From contig JAJYRE010000007.1 of the NCBI GenBank assembly GCA_021794235.1, positions 1 to 52,122 of the forward strand: a stretch of 52,122 nucleotides of DNA, written 5' to 3'. This document shows positions 7,787-15,888 of the stretch, piece by piece. The notes beneath the pieces were generated by a model that worked only from the letters and a program-made list of their open reading frames with translations, did no database searches and was not told where the DNA came from. Position 1 is the first letter of the stretch; each line of letters opens with the position of its first letter. The position numbers were made by a program, and so were the translations under genes. The stretch is from Nanobdellota archaeon (lineage in GTDB: Archaea > Nanobdellota > Nanobdellia > Parvarchaeales > Parvarchaeaceae).

Positions 7787-8410
7787 ATGATCCCTGGTGA
7801 TCCTACGGGGTCGCCAGTGTTTTTTTATGGAAACGCCGCTGTTCTAATCGATACTCATTACTTAGATTTGGTCTCGAAGGAATTCGGGCTACGTGGTGAA
7901 AAGCACATTGATATAAAAGGATTAGCAGTTCAGATGGCTAAGGAAAATAATCTGTGGCTAACGCAAGCATTCTTCTATACATGTCCACCATCCCAGAGTT
8001 CAAAACCAACGCCAGATGAGTCAGAGAGAAAAGCCAAATATGATAGGTTTAAAGCAAGAATTGAAAAGCTGGATATAGTCGTAAGGGAGGGCAGACTTCA
8101 AAAATTAAGAGTGGAGAACAATGGTGATATAGTAGATAAATTTACCGAAAAGGGCGTCGATACTTTGTTTACAATAGATTTATTGAGACTGTACAGAACA
8201 GATATTAGAAACGCTCTTCTGCTGACTTGTGATACAGATTTTGTTCCCGCTATAAAAGCGGCGAGAGAAGACGGAACTAAAGTCGTTCTTTATTACTATG
8301 CAGATGAAGTTAAGAAGAGTCGTTTTTCTCTATCTCGCCATCTCGCAAACGTATGCGATGAGAGTGTGTTAATCACAAAAAAATTAATGGAACAGGCTAC
8401 ACTGCGTTAG
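7787..8410 (+). CDS. NYN-domain (LabA/DUF88-like, PIN-fold) probable nuclease
   Basis: 207 residues. The first acidic residue sits in the strand AAVLIDTHYLD (Asp22), a central EKGVDTLFTIDLLRL helix carries the second acid, and LLTCDTDFVPAI (about 146-156) supplies the DxD, in the order expected for NYN/DUF88 proteins, a PIN-like metal-dependent RNase fold. The insertion with KPTPDESERKAKYDRFKARIEKL is a charged helix typical of this family. A TATA box (ctttataaata) is about 25 bases before the ATG, indicating a leaderless transcript. Neighbours are an AAA+ ATPase and a HerA-like ATPase. Nuclease activity is known for some but not all family members. Confidence 0.8.
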   Translation: MIPGDPTGSPVFFYGNAAVLIDTHYLDLVSKEFGLRGEKHIDIKGLAVQMAKENNLWLTQAFFYTCPPSQSSKPTPDESERKAKYDRFKARIEKLDIVVREGRLQKLRVENNGDIVDKFTEKGVDTLFTIDLLRLYRTDIRNALLLTCDTDFVPAIKAAREDGTKVVLYYYADEVKKSRFSLSRHLANVCDESVLITKKLMEQATLR

Positions 8411-8470
8411 ACTCTTTAATTTTATTGTTAGCTCTTAATCTATATATCTTAACAGTAGATAGTAAATTCT

Positions 8471-9784
8471 ATGGCTTACAACGTAGTGATAGGGCGCAAC
8501 GCAAGAGATACTGAAATCTACGGCGATCTGGCCACTACTTTCATAGGAAAACAATACATAACGATGGGCAATATAGTCAGCCTCGGGAATCAGATAATGC
8601 TGGATGCGCTGAGGCCGCACGTGGTACTAATAGCGGGAAAAAGAGGCTCTGGTAAGAGCTACACGATGGGCGTTATCGCGGAAGGTCTGGCTTCTCTGCA
8701 GCCCGAAGTCGCAGAAAACATAACATCCCTGATAATAGACACTATGGGAATTTACTGGACCATGAAGAGCCCGAATTACAAGGAGAGCAAGATATTGAAG
8801 AACTGGAACGAGGAGCCAAAGGGCTTCAAGAACATCAGGGTATTCATACCGAAGGGCTCTTTCGACAAGGTAAAGGAGCAGAACCCGTCGATGGCTGATG
8901 CCCCTTTCTCCATCTCCGTCTCCGACCTCTCGTCGAGCGACTGGTGCGACATATTCGGGTTTTCAATAAACGACGAATACGGAATAACAATAAACAGGGC
9001 GATAGAATCACTGATAGAGGACAAGTACAAGTACGATCTGAAGGACATAACAGAAAGAGTCAATCAGGAGGCAACCACCTCAGACACCGTAAAAGAAGCA
9101 GTAAAACAGCGCTTTGAGGCCGCAAACCAGTGGGGCATATTCCAGAAGGAAGGGACTCCTGTTGAGGACCTGCTGACTCCGGGCAACATAAACATACTTG
9201 ATATAAGCCTGTACTCGCACTCCCTAGGAGAATTCAATCTTAGGGCACTGGTCATAGGGATCTTATCACAGAAGATACTTGAAATCAGGACTATTGAGAG
9301 AAGGGCGGAAGAGCTTGCAGATATGGAGTCCACAGTGTCCATGAGAAGAGAATCTGGAAAGAAGCAGATCCCCCTCGTATGGCTCTTCATAGATGAGGTT
9401 CATGAGTTCCTTCCCGTTGGATCCAGGACGGCTGCGACGGCCGCATTGTCTAGAGTGATAAAAGAAGGACGACAGCCCGGAATAGGGCTTGTGATAGCGA
9501 CGCAGCAGCCGGGAAAACTAGACACGGACATAATAACACAGTCTGATATTATAGTATCGCAGCATGTTACGGCAAAACTCGACATAGACGCACTCAACAC
9601 AGTAATGCAGACCTACATGGCTACGGACATAAAGAAATACCTAGCGGAGCTTCCGAAGCTTCCCGGTTCCTGCATAATCCTGGATGACAACTCAGAAAGG
9701 ATATATCCTGTTCAGATAAAGCCAAGATACACCTGGCACGGCGGAGAGACGCCCAAGAGTATGCCGCCTCCAAAGACGGAGTAG
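8471..9784 (+). CDS. HerA/FtsK-superfamily ATPase (DUF87-like)
   Basis: 437 residues. A short beta-rich N-terminal part (HAS-barrel position) precedes Walker A GKRGSGKS at 56-63. The strand LIIDTMGIYW matches the second HerA motif, Walker B is LVWLFIDEVHEFLP near 300-310, and VIATQQPGKLDTDI is the sensor-like motif. HerA ATPases form hexamers that pump DNA, usually with the nuclease NurA in end resection; no NurA gene is in this window. The protein is shorter than canonical HerA (about 500). The XPD-type helicase follows 55 bases later. This could be the cell's main HerA or an accessory member of the superfamily. Confidence 0.87.
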   Translation: MAYNVVIGRNARDTEIYGDLATTFIGKQYITMGNIVSLGNQIMLDALRPHVVLIAGKRGSGKSYTMGVIAEGLASLQPEVAENITSLIIDTMGIYWTMKSPNYKESKILKNWNEEPKGFKNIRVFIPKGSFDKVKEQNPSMADAPFSISVSDLSSSDWCDIFGFSINDEYGITINRAIESLIEDKYKYDLKDITERVNQEATTSDTVKEAVKQRFEAANQWGIFQKEGTPVEDLLTPGNINILDISLYSHSLGEFNLRALVIGILSQKILEIRTIERRAEELADMESTVSMRRESGKKQIPLVWLFIDEVHEFLPVGSRTAATAALSRVIKEGRQPGIGLVIATQQPGKLDTDIITQSDIIVSQHVTAKLDIDALNTVMQTYMATDIKKYLAELPKLPGSCIILDDNSERIYPVQIKPRYTWHGGETPKSMPPPKTE

Positions 9785-9838
9785 GTTTCTCACAGTCTTT
9801 CGCAAGCAATATTAATCGCAAATGTCAGTTTTGATGAT

Positions 9839-11605
9839 ATGATACCGTTTCCATTCAGCTCGCTAAGAAAAGGCCAGGAATCCATAGTCAATGGGGTCAA
9901 GAATGCCATAGATAAGAGGAGCGTACTGATGATCCAGGCATCGACCGGTATGGGTAAGACCGCTGCTACTCTGCACAGTGCATTAAACCTTGCGAAGGAA
10001 AAGCAGCTCAGAGTGCTGTTCGTGACCGCAAAGCACATGCACCAGAATATAGTGTACGATACACTCAACAAAATAAACTCGATAACTCCCGACAGCGTAG
10101 TATTCACCGGTGTAAACGGGAAAAGATCCATGTGTCTTTTCGATAACAAGATAGAAGCCTCTGTTTTCGTAGAGTTCTGCAAGGCGGTAAGAGAGCAGGG
10201 CATGTGCGATTACTACAAGAATACCTTCACGAAAAGCAGGGATGTAAAGCCGCCTGCGATGGAGGCGCTTAGTCAGAAGATAAACGATCCGCAGAGCATA
10301 ATGGATGTATCGGGGCAGTTCAAGGTATGTCCGTACGAGATATCCCTTCTGAACGCGATGAAATCCGACATAATAATCGCGAACTACTCGCACGTTTTTG
10401 ACGAGGACGTGTCAAAGGGCTTCTTCTCAAGGACCTTAATAGATCCCGCAAGCACAATTCTGATAGTGGACGAGGCACACAACCTACCTGACAAGGTCAT
10501 AGGGATAAACTCATTCTCAATATCTACAAAGACTCTCGACAGGGCCTACAGGGAGGCCTCGGTTTCCGGCTATTCCAATATCGCAAGGAAAATCGATAGA
10601 ATCATGGAGGTAGCGCGCAGAAATCCCGACAACACCAGGATTAATCTAGGTGAGATATTTTTTGAGTCGGATTTGCTGGAGCTGGATGCGCTCGTAGAGG
10701 CGAATGAGAAGGGCTATAACATCCCGGCATCGTTTACACTGAGGAATTTCGTTTCCTATCTGGTGAAGATGGACGAATCGTACATCTCCTACATGTCATC
10801 TTCCGGTGATATGAGAAAGATCAACATCTCCTCCTTAGACCCTTCAGAATATTCCTCCAGGATACTGAAGTCATTCTACTCATCCATCCTGATAAGCGGA
10901 ACATTCCAGCCTATGGATATGTTTGCCAGGCTTTTAGGCATAGAAAACTGCGAGAAGCTGGTGGTTAGTGAGGGGGTGATAAATGAAAACAGGCTCATGA
11001 TTGCCGAAGAGGACGTTACTTCAAAGTTCACAAACAGGGAGATGCAGTATTCCAGCATAGCGGGTAGAATAGACGAGATTCTTGACAATTTCAGGCACAA
11101 TACGATAATATTCTTCCCGTCCTACTCGTTCATGAACAACATATATTCGCTTGTCAAAAACAAGTATCTGATACTCAGGGAGGAGCCGAATATAAGCAGG
11201 GAGCGGAAGCATGAGATCCTCGCGGAGGTTATGAAGCCCGGGCGATCGCTTTTCGCGGTGATAGGCGGAAATTTCTCCGAGAGCGTCGGGATCAAGAACA
11301 ACCAGGTGAAGCTGGTGGCGATAGTAGGTATACCGTTTGAACCGCCTTCTGTTAGGCTAAAGGCCCTGCAGGACTACTACCAGAAGAAATTCGGGAACGG
11401 GTTCGAGTACGCGCAAGTCCTCCCATCAATGATAAAGACGATGCAGGCCGCCGGAAGGGGGATAAGATCCGAGAACGACAAGGGCGTTGTGCTACTGATG
11501 GATTCCAGGTACGGAAACATAAACTTCAGGAAATACCTGCCACCAGAGACGATACATCTCAACGGGAGTCCGATAAAACTGATAGAAGAGAAAGGATTCA
11601 GCTAG
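9839..11605 (+). CDS. XPD/Rad3-family DNA helicase with Fe-S cysteines
   Basis: 588 residues, superfamily 2 helicase. Walker A ASTGMGKT at 34-41, Q-motif-like KGQ at 11-13, and DEAH at 211-214. Between them are four cysteines (99, 114, 123, 164) in the place of the XPD iron-sulfur domain that splits DNA strands. The second RecA domain has IFFPSYSFMN and the closing helicase motif QAAGRGIRSENDKGVVLLMD. This layout and length fit archaeal XPD, a 5'-3' helicase used in repair. It lies directly after the HerA-like gene on the same strand. A DinG-like role in freeing stalled DNA is an alternative name for the same family. Confidence 0.93.
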   Translation: MIPFPFSSLRKGQESIVNGVKNAIDKRSVLMIQASTGMGKTAATLHSALNLAKEKQLRVLFVTAKHMHQNIVYDTLNKINSITPDSVVFTGVNGKRSMCLFDNKIEASVFVEFCKAVREQGMCDYYKNTFTKSRDVKPPAMEALSQKINDPQSIMDVSGQFKVCPYEISLLNAMKSDIIIANYSHVFDEDVSKGFFSRTLIDPASTILIVDEAHNLPDKVIGINSFSISTKTLDRAYREASVSGYSNIARKIDRIMEVARRNPDNTRINLGEIFFESDLLELDALVEANEKGYNIPASFTLRNFVSYLVKMDESYISYMSSSGDMRKINISSLDPSEYSSRILKSFYSSILISGTFQPMDMFARLLGIENCEKLVVSEGVINENRLMIAEEDVTSKFTNREMQYSSIAGRIDEILDNFRHNTIIFFPSYSFMNNIYSLVKNKYLILREEPNISRERKHEILAEVMKPGRSLFAVIGGNFSESVGIKNNQVKLVAIVGIPFEPPSVRLKALQDYYQKKFGNGFEYAQVLPSMIKTMQAAGRGIRSENDKGVVLLMDSRYGNINFRKYLPPETIHLNGSPIKLIEEKGFS

Positions 11606-11742
11606 AAATTCTTTTCGAACCGCTCTATTTCCATGAAATATCAGTCGACTATCTTTTTGAAGTCTTCTCTGCAAGGTTTTGTTTAATTTCTTTTTTCGCA
11701 CGGCGCCTTAAAATTTATAAGCCTAGAACCTTAGAAAGTTGA

Positions 11743-12342
11743 ATGATGCTCGAGACAAAACGGTTGATTCTAAGGCCGCCAAAAGAAAGCGACTGGGCTG
11801 ATTTGGTGGAGGGCGCAAAGGACCTGGAAGTATCCAGAAATCTCCAGATGATACCGCATCCTTATTCGAAAAAGGATGCCATGTCGTTTATAAGGCGCAA
11901 TCTCGAGCATAGCAACGCAAGGAAAAACGGCGTTTATAATTTTTTCATAGAGCTTAAGAGCGATGGGAAAGTGATAGGCGTCACCACCGTCGATTTATCC
12001 AAAGGCGATAAAAACGTAGGAAAAACCGGTTCCTGGATAAATAAGAAGTACTGGAGAAAAGGCTATATGCTAGAGGCAAAGGTTGCAGTTCTAGATTTCG
12101 CCTTCACCAAGCTGAAACTCAGGAAAATAGAAACGGCCGCTTTTACGGAAAACACGGCATCAAACAAGATGTCAAGAAAGCTGGGTTTTAAGCAGGAAGG
12201 TACGAAGAGGCAGGCAGTTACAGCTCTGTCCACCGGCAAAGTGCACGACGAGCATATTTACGGTCTTTTAAAGAAAGAGTGGAAAGAGAGAAGACCCTAT
12301 ATAGTCAATGAAGTAAATATGAAGGCTGCGCGCAGTCCTTAA
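11743..12342 (+). CDS. GNAT acetyltransferase, RimJ/RimL type
   Basis: 199 residues. It opens with the typical TKRLILRPPKESDWADLVE and has the acetyl-CoA strand IGVTTVDLSKGD, the GSWINKKYWRKGYMLEA motif A, and NTASNKMSRKLGFKQEGTKR, all hallmarks of the RimJ/RimL N-acetyltransferase branch that acetylates protein N-termini (ribosomal proteins in bacteria). The substrate here is not known. Two ATGs are adjacent at the start. A TATA-like box (aaatttataag) lies about 30 bases upstream. The gene ends 1 base before the convergent tRNA-binding protein gene. Confidence 0.85.
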   Translation: MMLETKRLILRPPKESDWADLVEGAKDLEVSRNLQMIPHPYSKKDAMSFIRRNLEHSNARKNGVYNFFIELKSDGKVIGVTTVDLSKGDKNVGKTGSWINKKYWRKGYMLEAKVAVLDFAFTKLKLRKIETAAFTENTASNKMSRKLGFKQEGTKRQAVTALSTGKVHDEHIYGLLKKEWKERRPYIVNEVNMKAARSP

Positions 12343-12343
12343 A

Positions 12344-12685
12344 TTAACTTATCCTGCTTCCTTCCTTAACGTCTTTGTCTACAGTAAGAACGGATATATT
12401 ATCCTCGTCGGAAGCAGCCAGAAGCATCCCCTCCGAATCGAGACCCATTAGCTTTGCAGGCTTCAGGTTGTATATGACTATTATCTTCCTGCCGATAAGA
12501 TCCTGCGGGCTGTAGTGCTTCTTTATGCCGCTCAGTATAGTCTTTGTTGTTTCACCGAAAGAGACCTTTAGTTTTAACAGCTTTATGCTGTTCGGGACTT
12601 CCTCGGCTTCAATTACCTTACCTACCCTCAAATCGACTTTTCTAAAGTCTTCTACGTCAATAAGATTGTCTTTGTGCTCTTCCAT
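12344..12685 (-). CDS. Stand-alone tRNA-binding OB-fold protein (MetRS beta / EMAP-II type)
   Basis: 113 residues forming a single OB-fold tRNA-binding domain. VEDFRKVDLRVGKVIEAEEVPNS at the start and IIVIYNLKPAKLMGLDSEGMLLAA are the signature strands shared by the C-terminal domain of methionyl-tRNA synthetase, Arc1p, EMAP-II and CsaA. As a separate gene it is known in archaea as the MetRS beta chain, binding the outside of tRNA and aiding the synthetase. It starts 4 bases after the end of the gene at 12690 and is co-transcribed with it. Confidence 0.9.
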   Translation of the reverse strand: MEEHKDNLIDVEDFRKVDLRVGKVIEAEEVPNSIKLLKLKVSFGETTKTILSGIKKHYSPQDLIGRKIIVIYNLKPAKLMGLDSEGMLLAASDEDNISVLTVDKDVKEGSRIS

Positions 12686-12689
12686 CGGT

Positions 12690-13175
12690 TTATTCTTCTA
12701 CGTTGGATAGATATACAGACAGTTTGTCAACCATCTTTCTTATGTCCTGGACAACGTTGTTGTAATTTCTTATGTATTCCTTCTGGCTATCAAGTATCCT
12801 GGACGCCTTATCCAGGTCGGATTGCGATTCTATCAGTCTCTTCTCAAGGTTCTTTATATCCTCCAAAACCTTCTTGAAATCGCTCAGCTTTATGTATGCT
12901 ATCGATTTGGGATTGGTCTCGAGTCTTAGAGCGTCCATTACACTCATACCCGCGCTGCTGATTGGCTCCAAATCCATACGCTGGGGAACTATCGGCGGTG
13001 GTGTAGGTATAAGCGGTATGGAAAATTCCTTAGGCTGCTCAGGAGCAATGGGCTTCGCTGGCATCTGTGCGGCAGGAGTGGCTGGCTGCTTCGCCGCTAG
13101 CTCTTCCTTCTTCATGCCGGATTTACTGTAATAGGGATTTTCCTTCTCTTCGGTTTTTTTCTTGAATAGACTCAT
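12690..13175 (-). CDS. Hypothetical protein, Pro-rich linker and C-terminal coiled coil
   Basis: 161 residues, no family recognised. A Lys/Glu-rich start is followed by an Ala/Pro-rich disordered stretch (about 30-70, with TPPPIVPQR) and a long amphipathic helix (about 95-160) with heptad spacing, likely a coiled coil. A short ISSAGMSVMDALRLE helix lies between. The layout looks like a scaffold or tether that pairs with a partner through the coiled coil. It heads a two-gene operon with the tRNA-binding OB protein, so a link to aminoacylation complexes is possible but only inferred from position. Confidence 0.65.
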   Translation of the reverse strand: MSLFKKKTEEKENPYYSKSGMKKEELAAKQPATPAAQMPAKPIAPEQPKEFSIPLIPTPPPIVPQRMDLEPISSAGMSVMDALRLETNPKSIAYIKLSDFKKVLEDIKNLEKRLIESQSDLDKASRILDSQKEYIRNYNNVVQDIRKMVDKLSVYLSNVEE

Positions 13176-13240
13176 ATAATATGAATTGTCCAGTTTAGTA
13201 TAAATATATTAGTCTGATGGTCTTATCTTCTATATCCGGT

Positions 13241-13311
13241 GCGCTAGTAGTCTAACGGCAGGACCGTGCCTTCCCAAGGCACTAATCCGGGTTCAAATCC
13301 CGGCTGGCGCA
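13241..13311 (+). tRNA. tRNA-Gly (anticodon CCC)
   Basis: Acceptor stem GCGCTAG pairs with CTGGCGC (one G-T pair), with discriminator A and no CCA. The anticodon stem GTGCC/GGCAC holds loop TTCCCAA, anticodon CCC (codon GGG). The T-arm CCGGG-TTCAAAT-CCCGG is perfect. Class I variable loop. A TATA-like box (taaatatatt) lies about 40 bases upstream. Confidence 0.94.
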
Positions 13312-13370
13312 GTAGTACATCAAAAGACGTTCTGATCCATATCCGATATCGATTAATACGCAAATCTTTA

Positions 13371-13392
13371 TAAGTAAGAAAAATCTTACTTA
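13371..13392. promoter_or_regulatory. Perfect 9-bp inverted repeat over the promoter of the AbrB-MNT gene
   Basis: TAAGTAAGA (13371-13379) and TCTTACTTA (13384-13392) are exact inverted repeats with an AAAA spacer. The TATA box (ctttataag) overlaps the left arm and the ATG at 13396 follows 3 bases after the right arm, so a bound protein would cover the promoter and transcription start. The downstream protein begins with an AbrB-type domain that binds DNA as a symmetric dimer, making autorepression the likely purpose. Confidence 0.75.
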
Positions 13393-13395
13393 GTT

Positions 13396-13836
13396 ATGGA
13401 CACTATAGTGAAAACCGTATTGGTATCTTCAAAAGGGCAGATAGCAATCCCAAAAGAAATAAGAAAGGAAGCGAAGATAAAAAATGGTGACACGCTTCTG
13501 CTTATAGAAAGAGCGGATGAGATAATTCTTAAAAAAGCGAGTAGATTATACACTCTAACCTTACCAGAAATAAAATCAACGGTAGTGCCGATACTTAAAC
13601 GCTACAATGCCAGGAAAGCCGCACTATTCGGCTCTTTCGCCCGCGGCGAAGCTACCACTAGCAGCGACGTGGACATTCTGGTAGACCTTCCAAGCAACAC
13701 CTCAATGTTTATACTCATCGATTTAAAAACGGAATTGGAAGAGAAACTGGATAGACCTGTAGATCTTGTTACTTATGACACAATAAACCCCCGCATCAAG
13801 GACCGCATTCTGAAAGAGAAGGTGGAATTGATATGA
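13396..13836 (+). CDS. MNT-type antitoxin with N-terminal AbrB/SpoVT domain
   Basis: 146 residues with two domains. Residues 5-48 (VSSKGQIAIPKEIRKEAKIK...LLLIERADEIILKK) are a clear swapped-hairpin AbrB/SpoVT DNA-binding domain. Residues 58-146 are a minimal nucleotidyltransferase with Gly79-Ser80 and Asp91-Val-Asp93 (GSFARGEATTSSDVDI), exactly the GSX10DXD motif. It overlaps the HEPN gene by 4 bases (ATGA), the usual coupling of antitoxin and toxin. The likely role is AMP addition to the toxin plus repression of its own promoter through the inverted repeat upstream. Same plan as the 5259 protein but with an unrelated DNA-binding domain. Confidence 0.9.
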   Translation: MDTIVKTVLVSSKGQIAIPKEIRKEAKIKNGDTLLLIERADEIILKKASRLYTLTLPEIKSTVVPILKRYNARKAALFGSFARGEATTSSDVDILVDLPSNTSMFILIDLKTELEEKLDRPVDLVTYDTINPRIKDRILKEKVELI

Positions 13837-14168
13837 TAAAGGACCAGCTTGTACTAGTTCATGACCTAGTTGACGCAATCGATAAGATAGAAGCCTATAC
13901 AAAAGGGATGAGCGAAGAAGATTTTTTGGGAGATGCTAGAACGCAGGATGCAGTTATACGCCGTCTTGAGATAATAGGTGAAGCCACAAAAAATATCTCC
14001 TTAGATTTCAAAGATAGACACAGTGACCTTCCTTGGAAGAGGTTGGCTGGCCTCAGAGACATTCTTATACATAAATATTTTGATGTAAGATCAAAGGCGA
14101 TTTGGGAGATGCTTAAAGTCGACCTGCCGCCATTAAAGGTAAAGCTAAATTCTCTTCTAAAAGAGTAG
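13833..14168 (+). CDS. HepT-like HEPN toxin (DUF86)
   Basis: 111 residues, all helical, a standard DUF86/HepT length. RDILIHKY near residues 83-90 is the RX4HXY active site, and VIRRLEIIGEATKNIS is the other conserved helix of the family. It starts within the stop of the AbrB-MNT antitoxin gene. In characterised pairs the tyrosine of the motif receives AMP units from the MNT partner, which blocks RNase activity. Closer to the canonical DUF86 consensus than the HEPN protein at 5753. Confidence 0.92.
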   Translation: MIKDQLVLVHDLVDAIDKIEAYTKGMSEEDFLGDARTQDAVIRRLEIIGEATKNISLDFKDRHSDLPWKRLAGLRDILIHKYFDVRSKAIWEMLKVDLPPLKVKLNSLLKE

Positions 14169-14234
14169 ACATCTCTGGAAATCGCTTAACACCCGGTGAT
14201 CTCAAAATTAGATATTGGTGGATCAAAAATCAGG

Positions 14235-15698
14235 TTACTTTCCCTTTTTCTTCTTTCTAAGCTCGGGAACGGTGAATCTGTTCCAGAAAAGCTTGTACAT
14301 CTTGAGCTTGTCGGGCAGTTTGTTGAGATAAGGTATGAACGGGAAGAACATGAACACAAGGAAGATCAAAAGAGAGGCTACGCCGTTTTCCAGGTCGGTA
14401 TTGTTAGGGAACCATATCTCGAGAAGGTTGTACGGCGCCATCCAATAGCTTCCGATCTGCCACCACTGGCTTCCCAGCTTTAGCATGCCGAACTGGTCTG
14501 TCTGCAAACCGCTGGCCGTACCGTACGTGTATAGTACCTTGGAATCGGCGAAGAATCTTATCTCGTACGTCTGGTCTAGGCTGCTTGGCTGTTCCTTCTG
14601 GAGTATAGATCCATATAGCCCCGTCTGCCCCATTTTCGTAAGTGTTGATATAACTGATATCATAGGATTCGTGGAATTGATCCCGCTTTCTATAGAATCG
14701 TTAGCCTCGAAATACGCATAGGCGTCATTTATAGTCGTGTTTTGAGCAGCGGGGGTTTCGGCGTAAAACTGCGTCAACCTGTTCTGAGATCCACTGGTGT
14801 TGATGTATACAGAATACGGGTAGGTCACATAGACTTTGCTCGTGCTGAAAGTGTACGGCTGTATCGTGTTAAAGTAGTTTGCCGTCCCGGAGGTATTTGT
14901 GAATTCGTGAAGGAGAGTGACGGCCATTATGCTTGGTGTGTTCTGTGCTATGGAAGTCGTAGTGAGCGGCGTTATATACGGTGCACGCAGGAATATCGAA
15001 AACAGCAGTACAATGATGAAAATGTAGACCATCCTCCTGTACATCTTCATGTGGTCCGCCTTTACCATGCCGTACGGTATATCGTTCCTGTACGGCTTGC
15101 TGATCCCTTTCTGCTTGACGAGCATGTAGTGTGAGAATATGAGTATCGCAAGAAGCACGGGTACGATAGCGACGTGCCATCCCAATAGGGCTCCGTAGTT
15201 AAGCGGATTCACCCAGAAGCCTAGGCCTAGGCCGTTCCAAAGGTCGGCTCCGGCCTTAGCATTCCACTGGGCAACGAAATCACCGCCCAATCCGACGCCG
15301 AACGCGTATTCAAGGAAAACTAGTAGCAGCAGTACGGAACCTATCATCCATACGAGCTTTTTGTTCTTGTAAGCAGACGTCGAGAAATTAACAAGCACGT
15401 GCAGAAGCATAAGAGTTACGAATGCCTCTGCAGCCCACATATGCAGGCTTCTGAAGAACGTACCCAATGTCGTAGTATCCCACCAGAACGGCCCGAATAT
15501 CAGCATCACCATTCCGCTGAGTGTAAGTATAACGAACAATTCAAGCAGGTATATTCCTATTGTGAAAAAGAAGCTGTTTCCGTAGGAGGGAACCATCTTT
15601 ATATATAGTGATTCCATCAGGCCCTTCATCTCCTTCGGGATCGATTGATTCTTATCCATATCCGGAGAATTGCCCAAACTTCTTTTCTTCTGTTGCAT
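14235..15698 (-). CDS. Cytochrome b (bc1/b6f family) with extracytoplasmic insertion
   Basis: 487 residues from the ATG at 15698; the track's longer start at 15788 lies upstream of a TATA box (gtatatatag) placed about 27 bases before 15698, so I prefer the shorter form. Four heme-ligating histidines lie in two helices: His86 and His100 (SLHMWAAEAFVTLMLLH), His175 and His190 (WHVAIVPVLLAILIFSH). The 14 and 15 residue spacings match cytochrome b6 rather than mitochondrial b. About 150 residues rich in Ser/Thr/Asn follow, apparently outside the membrane, before the last helices. I see no PEWY quinol-site motif. No Rieske or other respiratory gene is in the window, so its partners must lie elsewhere. 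Confidence 0.88.
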   Translation of the reverse strand: MQQKKRSLGNSPDMDKNQSIPKEMKGLMESLYIKMVPSYGNSFFFTIGIYLLELFVILTLSGMVMLIFGPFWWDTTTLGTFFRSLHMWAAEAFVTLMLLHVLVNFSTSAYKNKKLVWMIGSVLLLLVFLEYAFGVGLGGDFVAQWNAKAGADLWNGLGLGFWVNPLNYGALLGWHVAIVPVLLAILIFSHYMLVKQKGISKPYRNDIPYGMVKADHMKMYRRMVYIFIIVLLFSIFLRAPYITPLTTTSIAQNTPSIMAVTLLHEFTNTSGTANYFNTIQPYTFSTSKVYVTYPYSVYINTSGSQNRLTQFYAETPAAQNTTINDAYAYFEANDSIESGINSTNPMISVISTLTKMGQTGLYGSILQKEQPSSLDQTYEIRFFADSKVLYTYGTASGLQTDQFGMLKLGSQWWQIGSYWMAPYNLLEIWFPNNTDLENGVASLLIFLVFMFFPFIPYLNKLPDKLKMYKLFWNRFTVPELRKKKKGK

Positions 15699-15752
15699 AC
15701 CTACAAATAAATTAATACAAACCTCTATATATACTAGTTCTAATAAGATTGT

Positions 15753-15773
15753 GATAAAATCCGGAAGCAAATC
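15753..15773 (+). repeat. 21-bp direct repeat, left copy
   Basis: gataaaatccggaagcaaat plus c; matches the copy at 17491-17511 at 20 of 21 positions (one C/T change). The pair brackets a 1.7-kb segment holding just the DUF4143-type ATPase gene and its regulatory sites. The match ends sharply on both sides. Confidence 0.7.
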
Positions 15774-15842
15774 AGCCATGCGTAACATGTCCCTTCTTAC
15801 CAGTATAGCAAATGTATCATAATACAGTTAAATGTAAAAAAT

Positions 15843-15862
15843 AAATGTATCACGATACATTT
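15843..15862. promoter_or_regulatory. Palindromic operator candidate upstream of the DUF4143 ATPase
   Basis: AAATGTATC and GATACATTT form a perfect 9-bp inverted repeat separated by AC. A partial relative, TGTATCATAATACA, lies at 15813-15826, and a half-site AAATGTA at 15830-15836. The right arm merges into the TATA box (catttatatac) of the gene that starts at 15889, so binding would block transcription initiation. No regulator gene is adjacent; the ATPase itself has no obvious DNA-binding domain. Confidence 0.6.
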
Positions 15863-15888
15863 ATATACAAAGTGGGCTAGTAATAGTT

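Noticed and set aside
14742-15134. 130-aa plus-strand ORF opposite cytochrome b
   Set aside because: Antisense to a membrane protein gene; no start signals and no recognisable fold.
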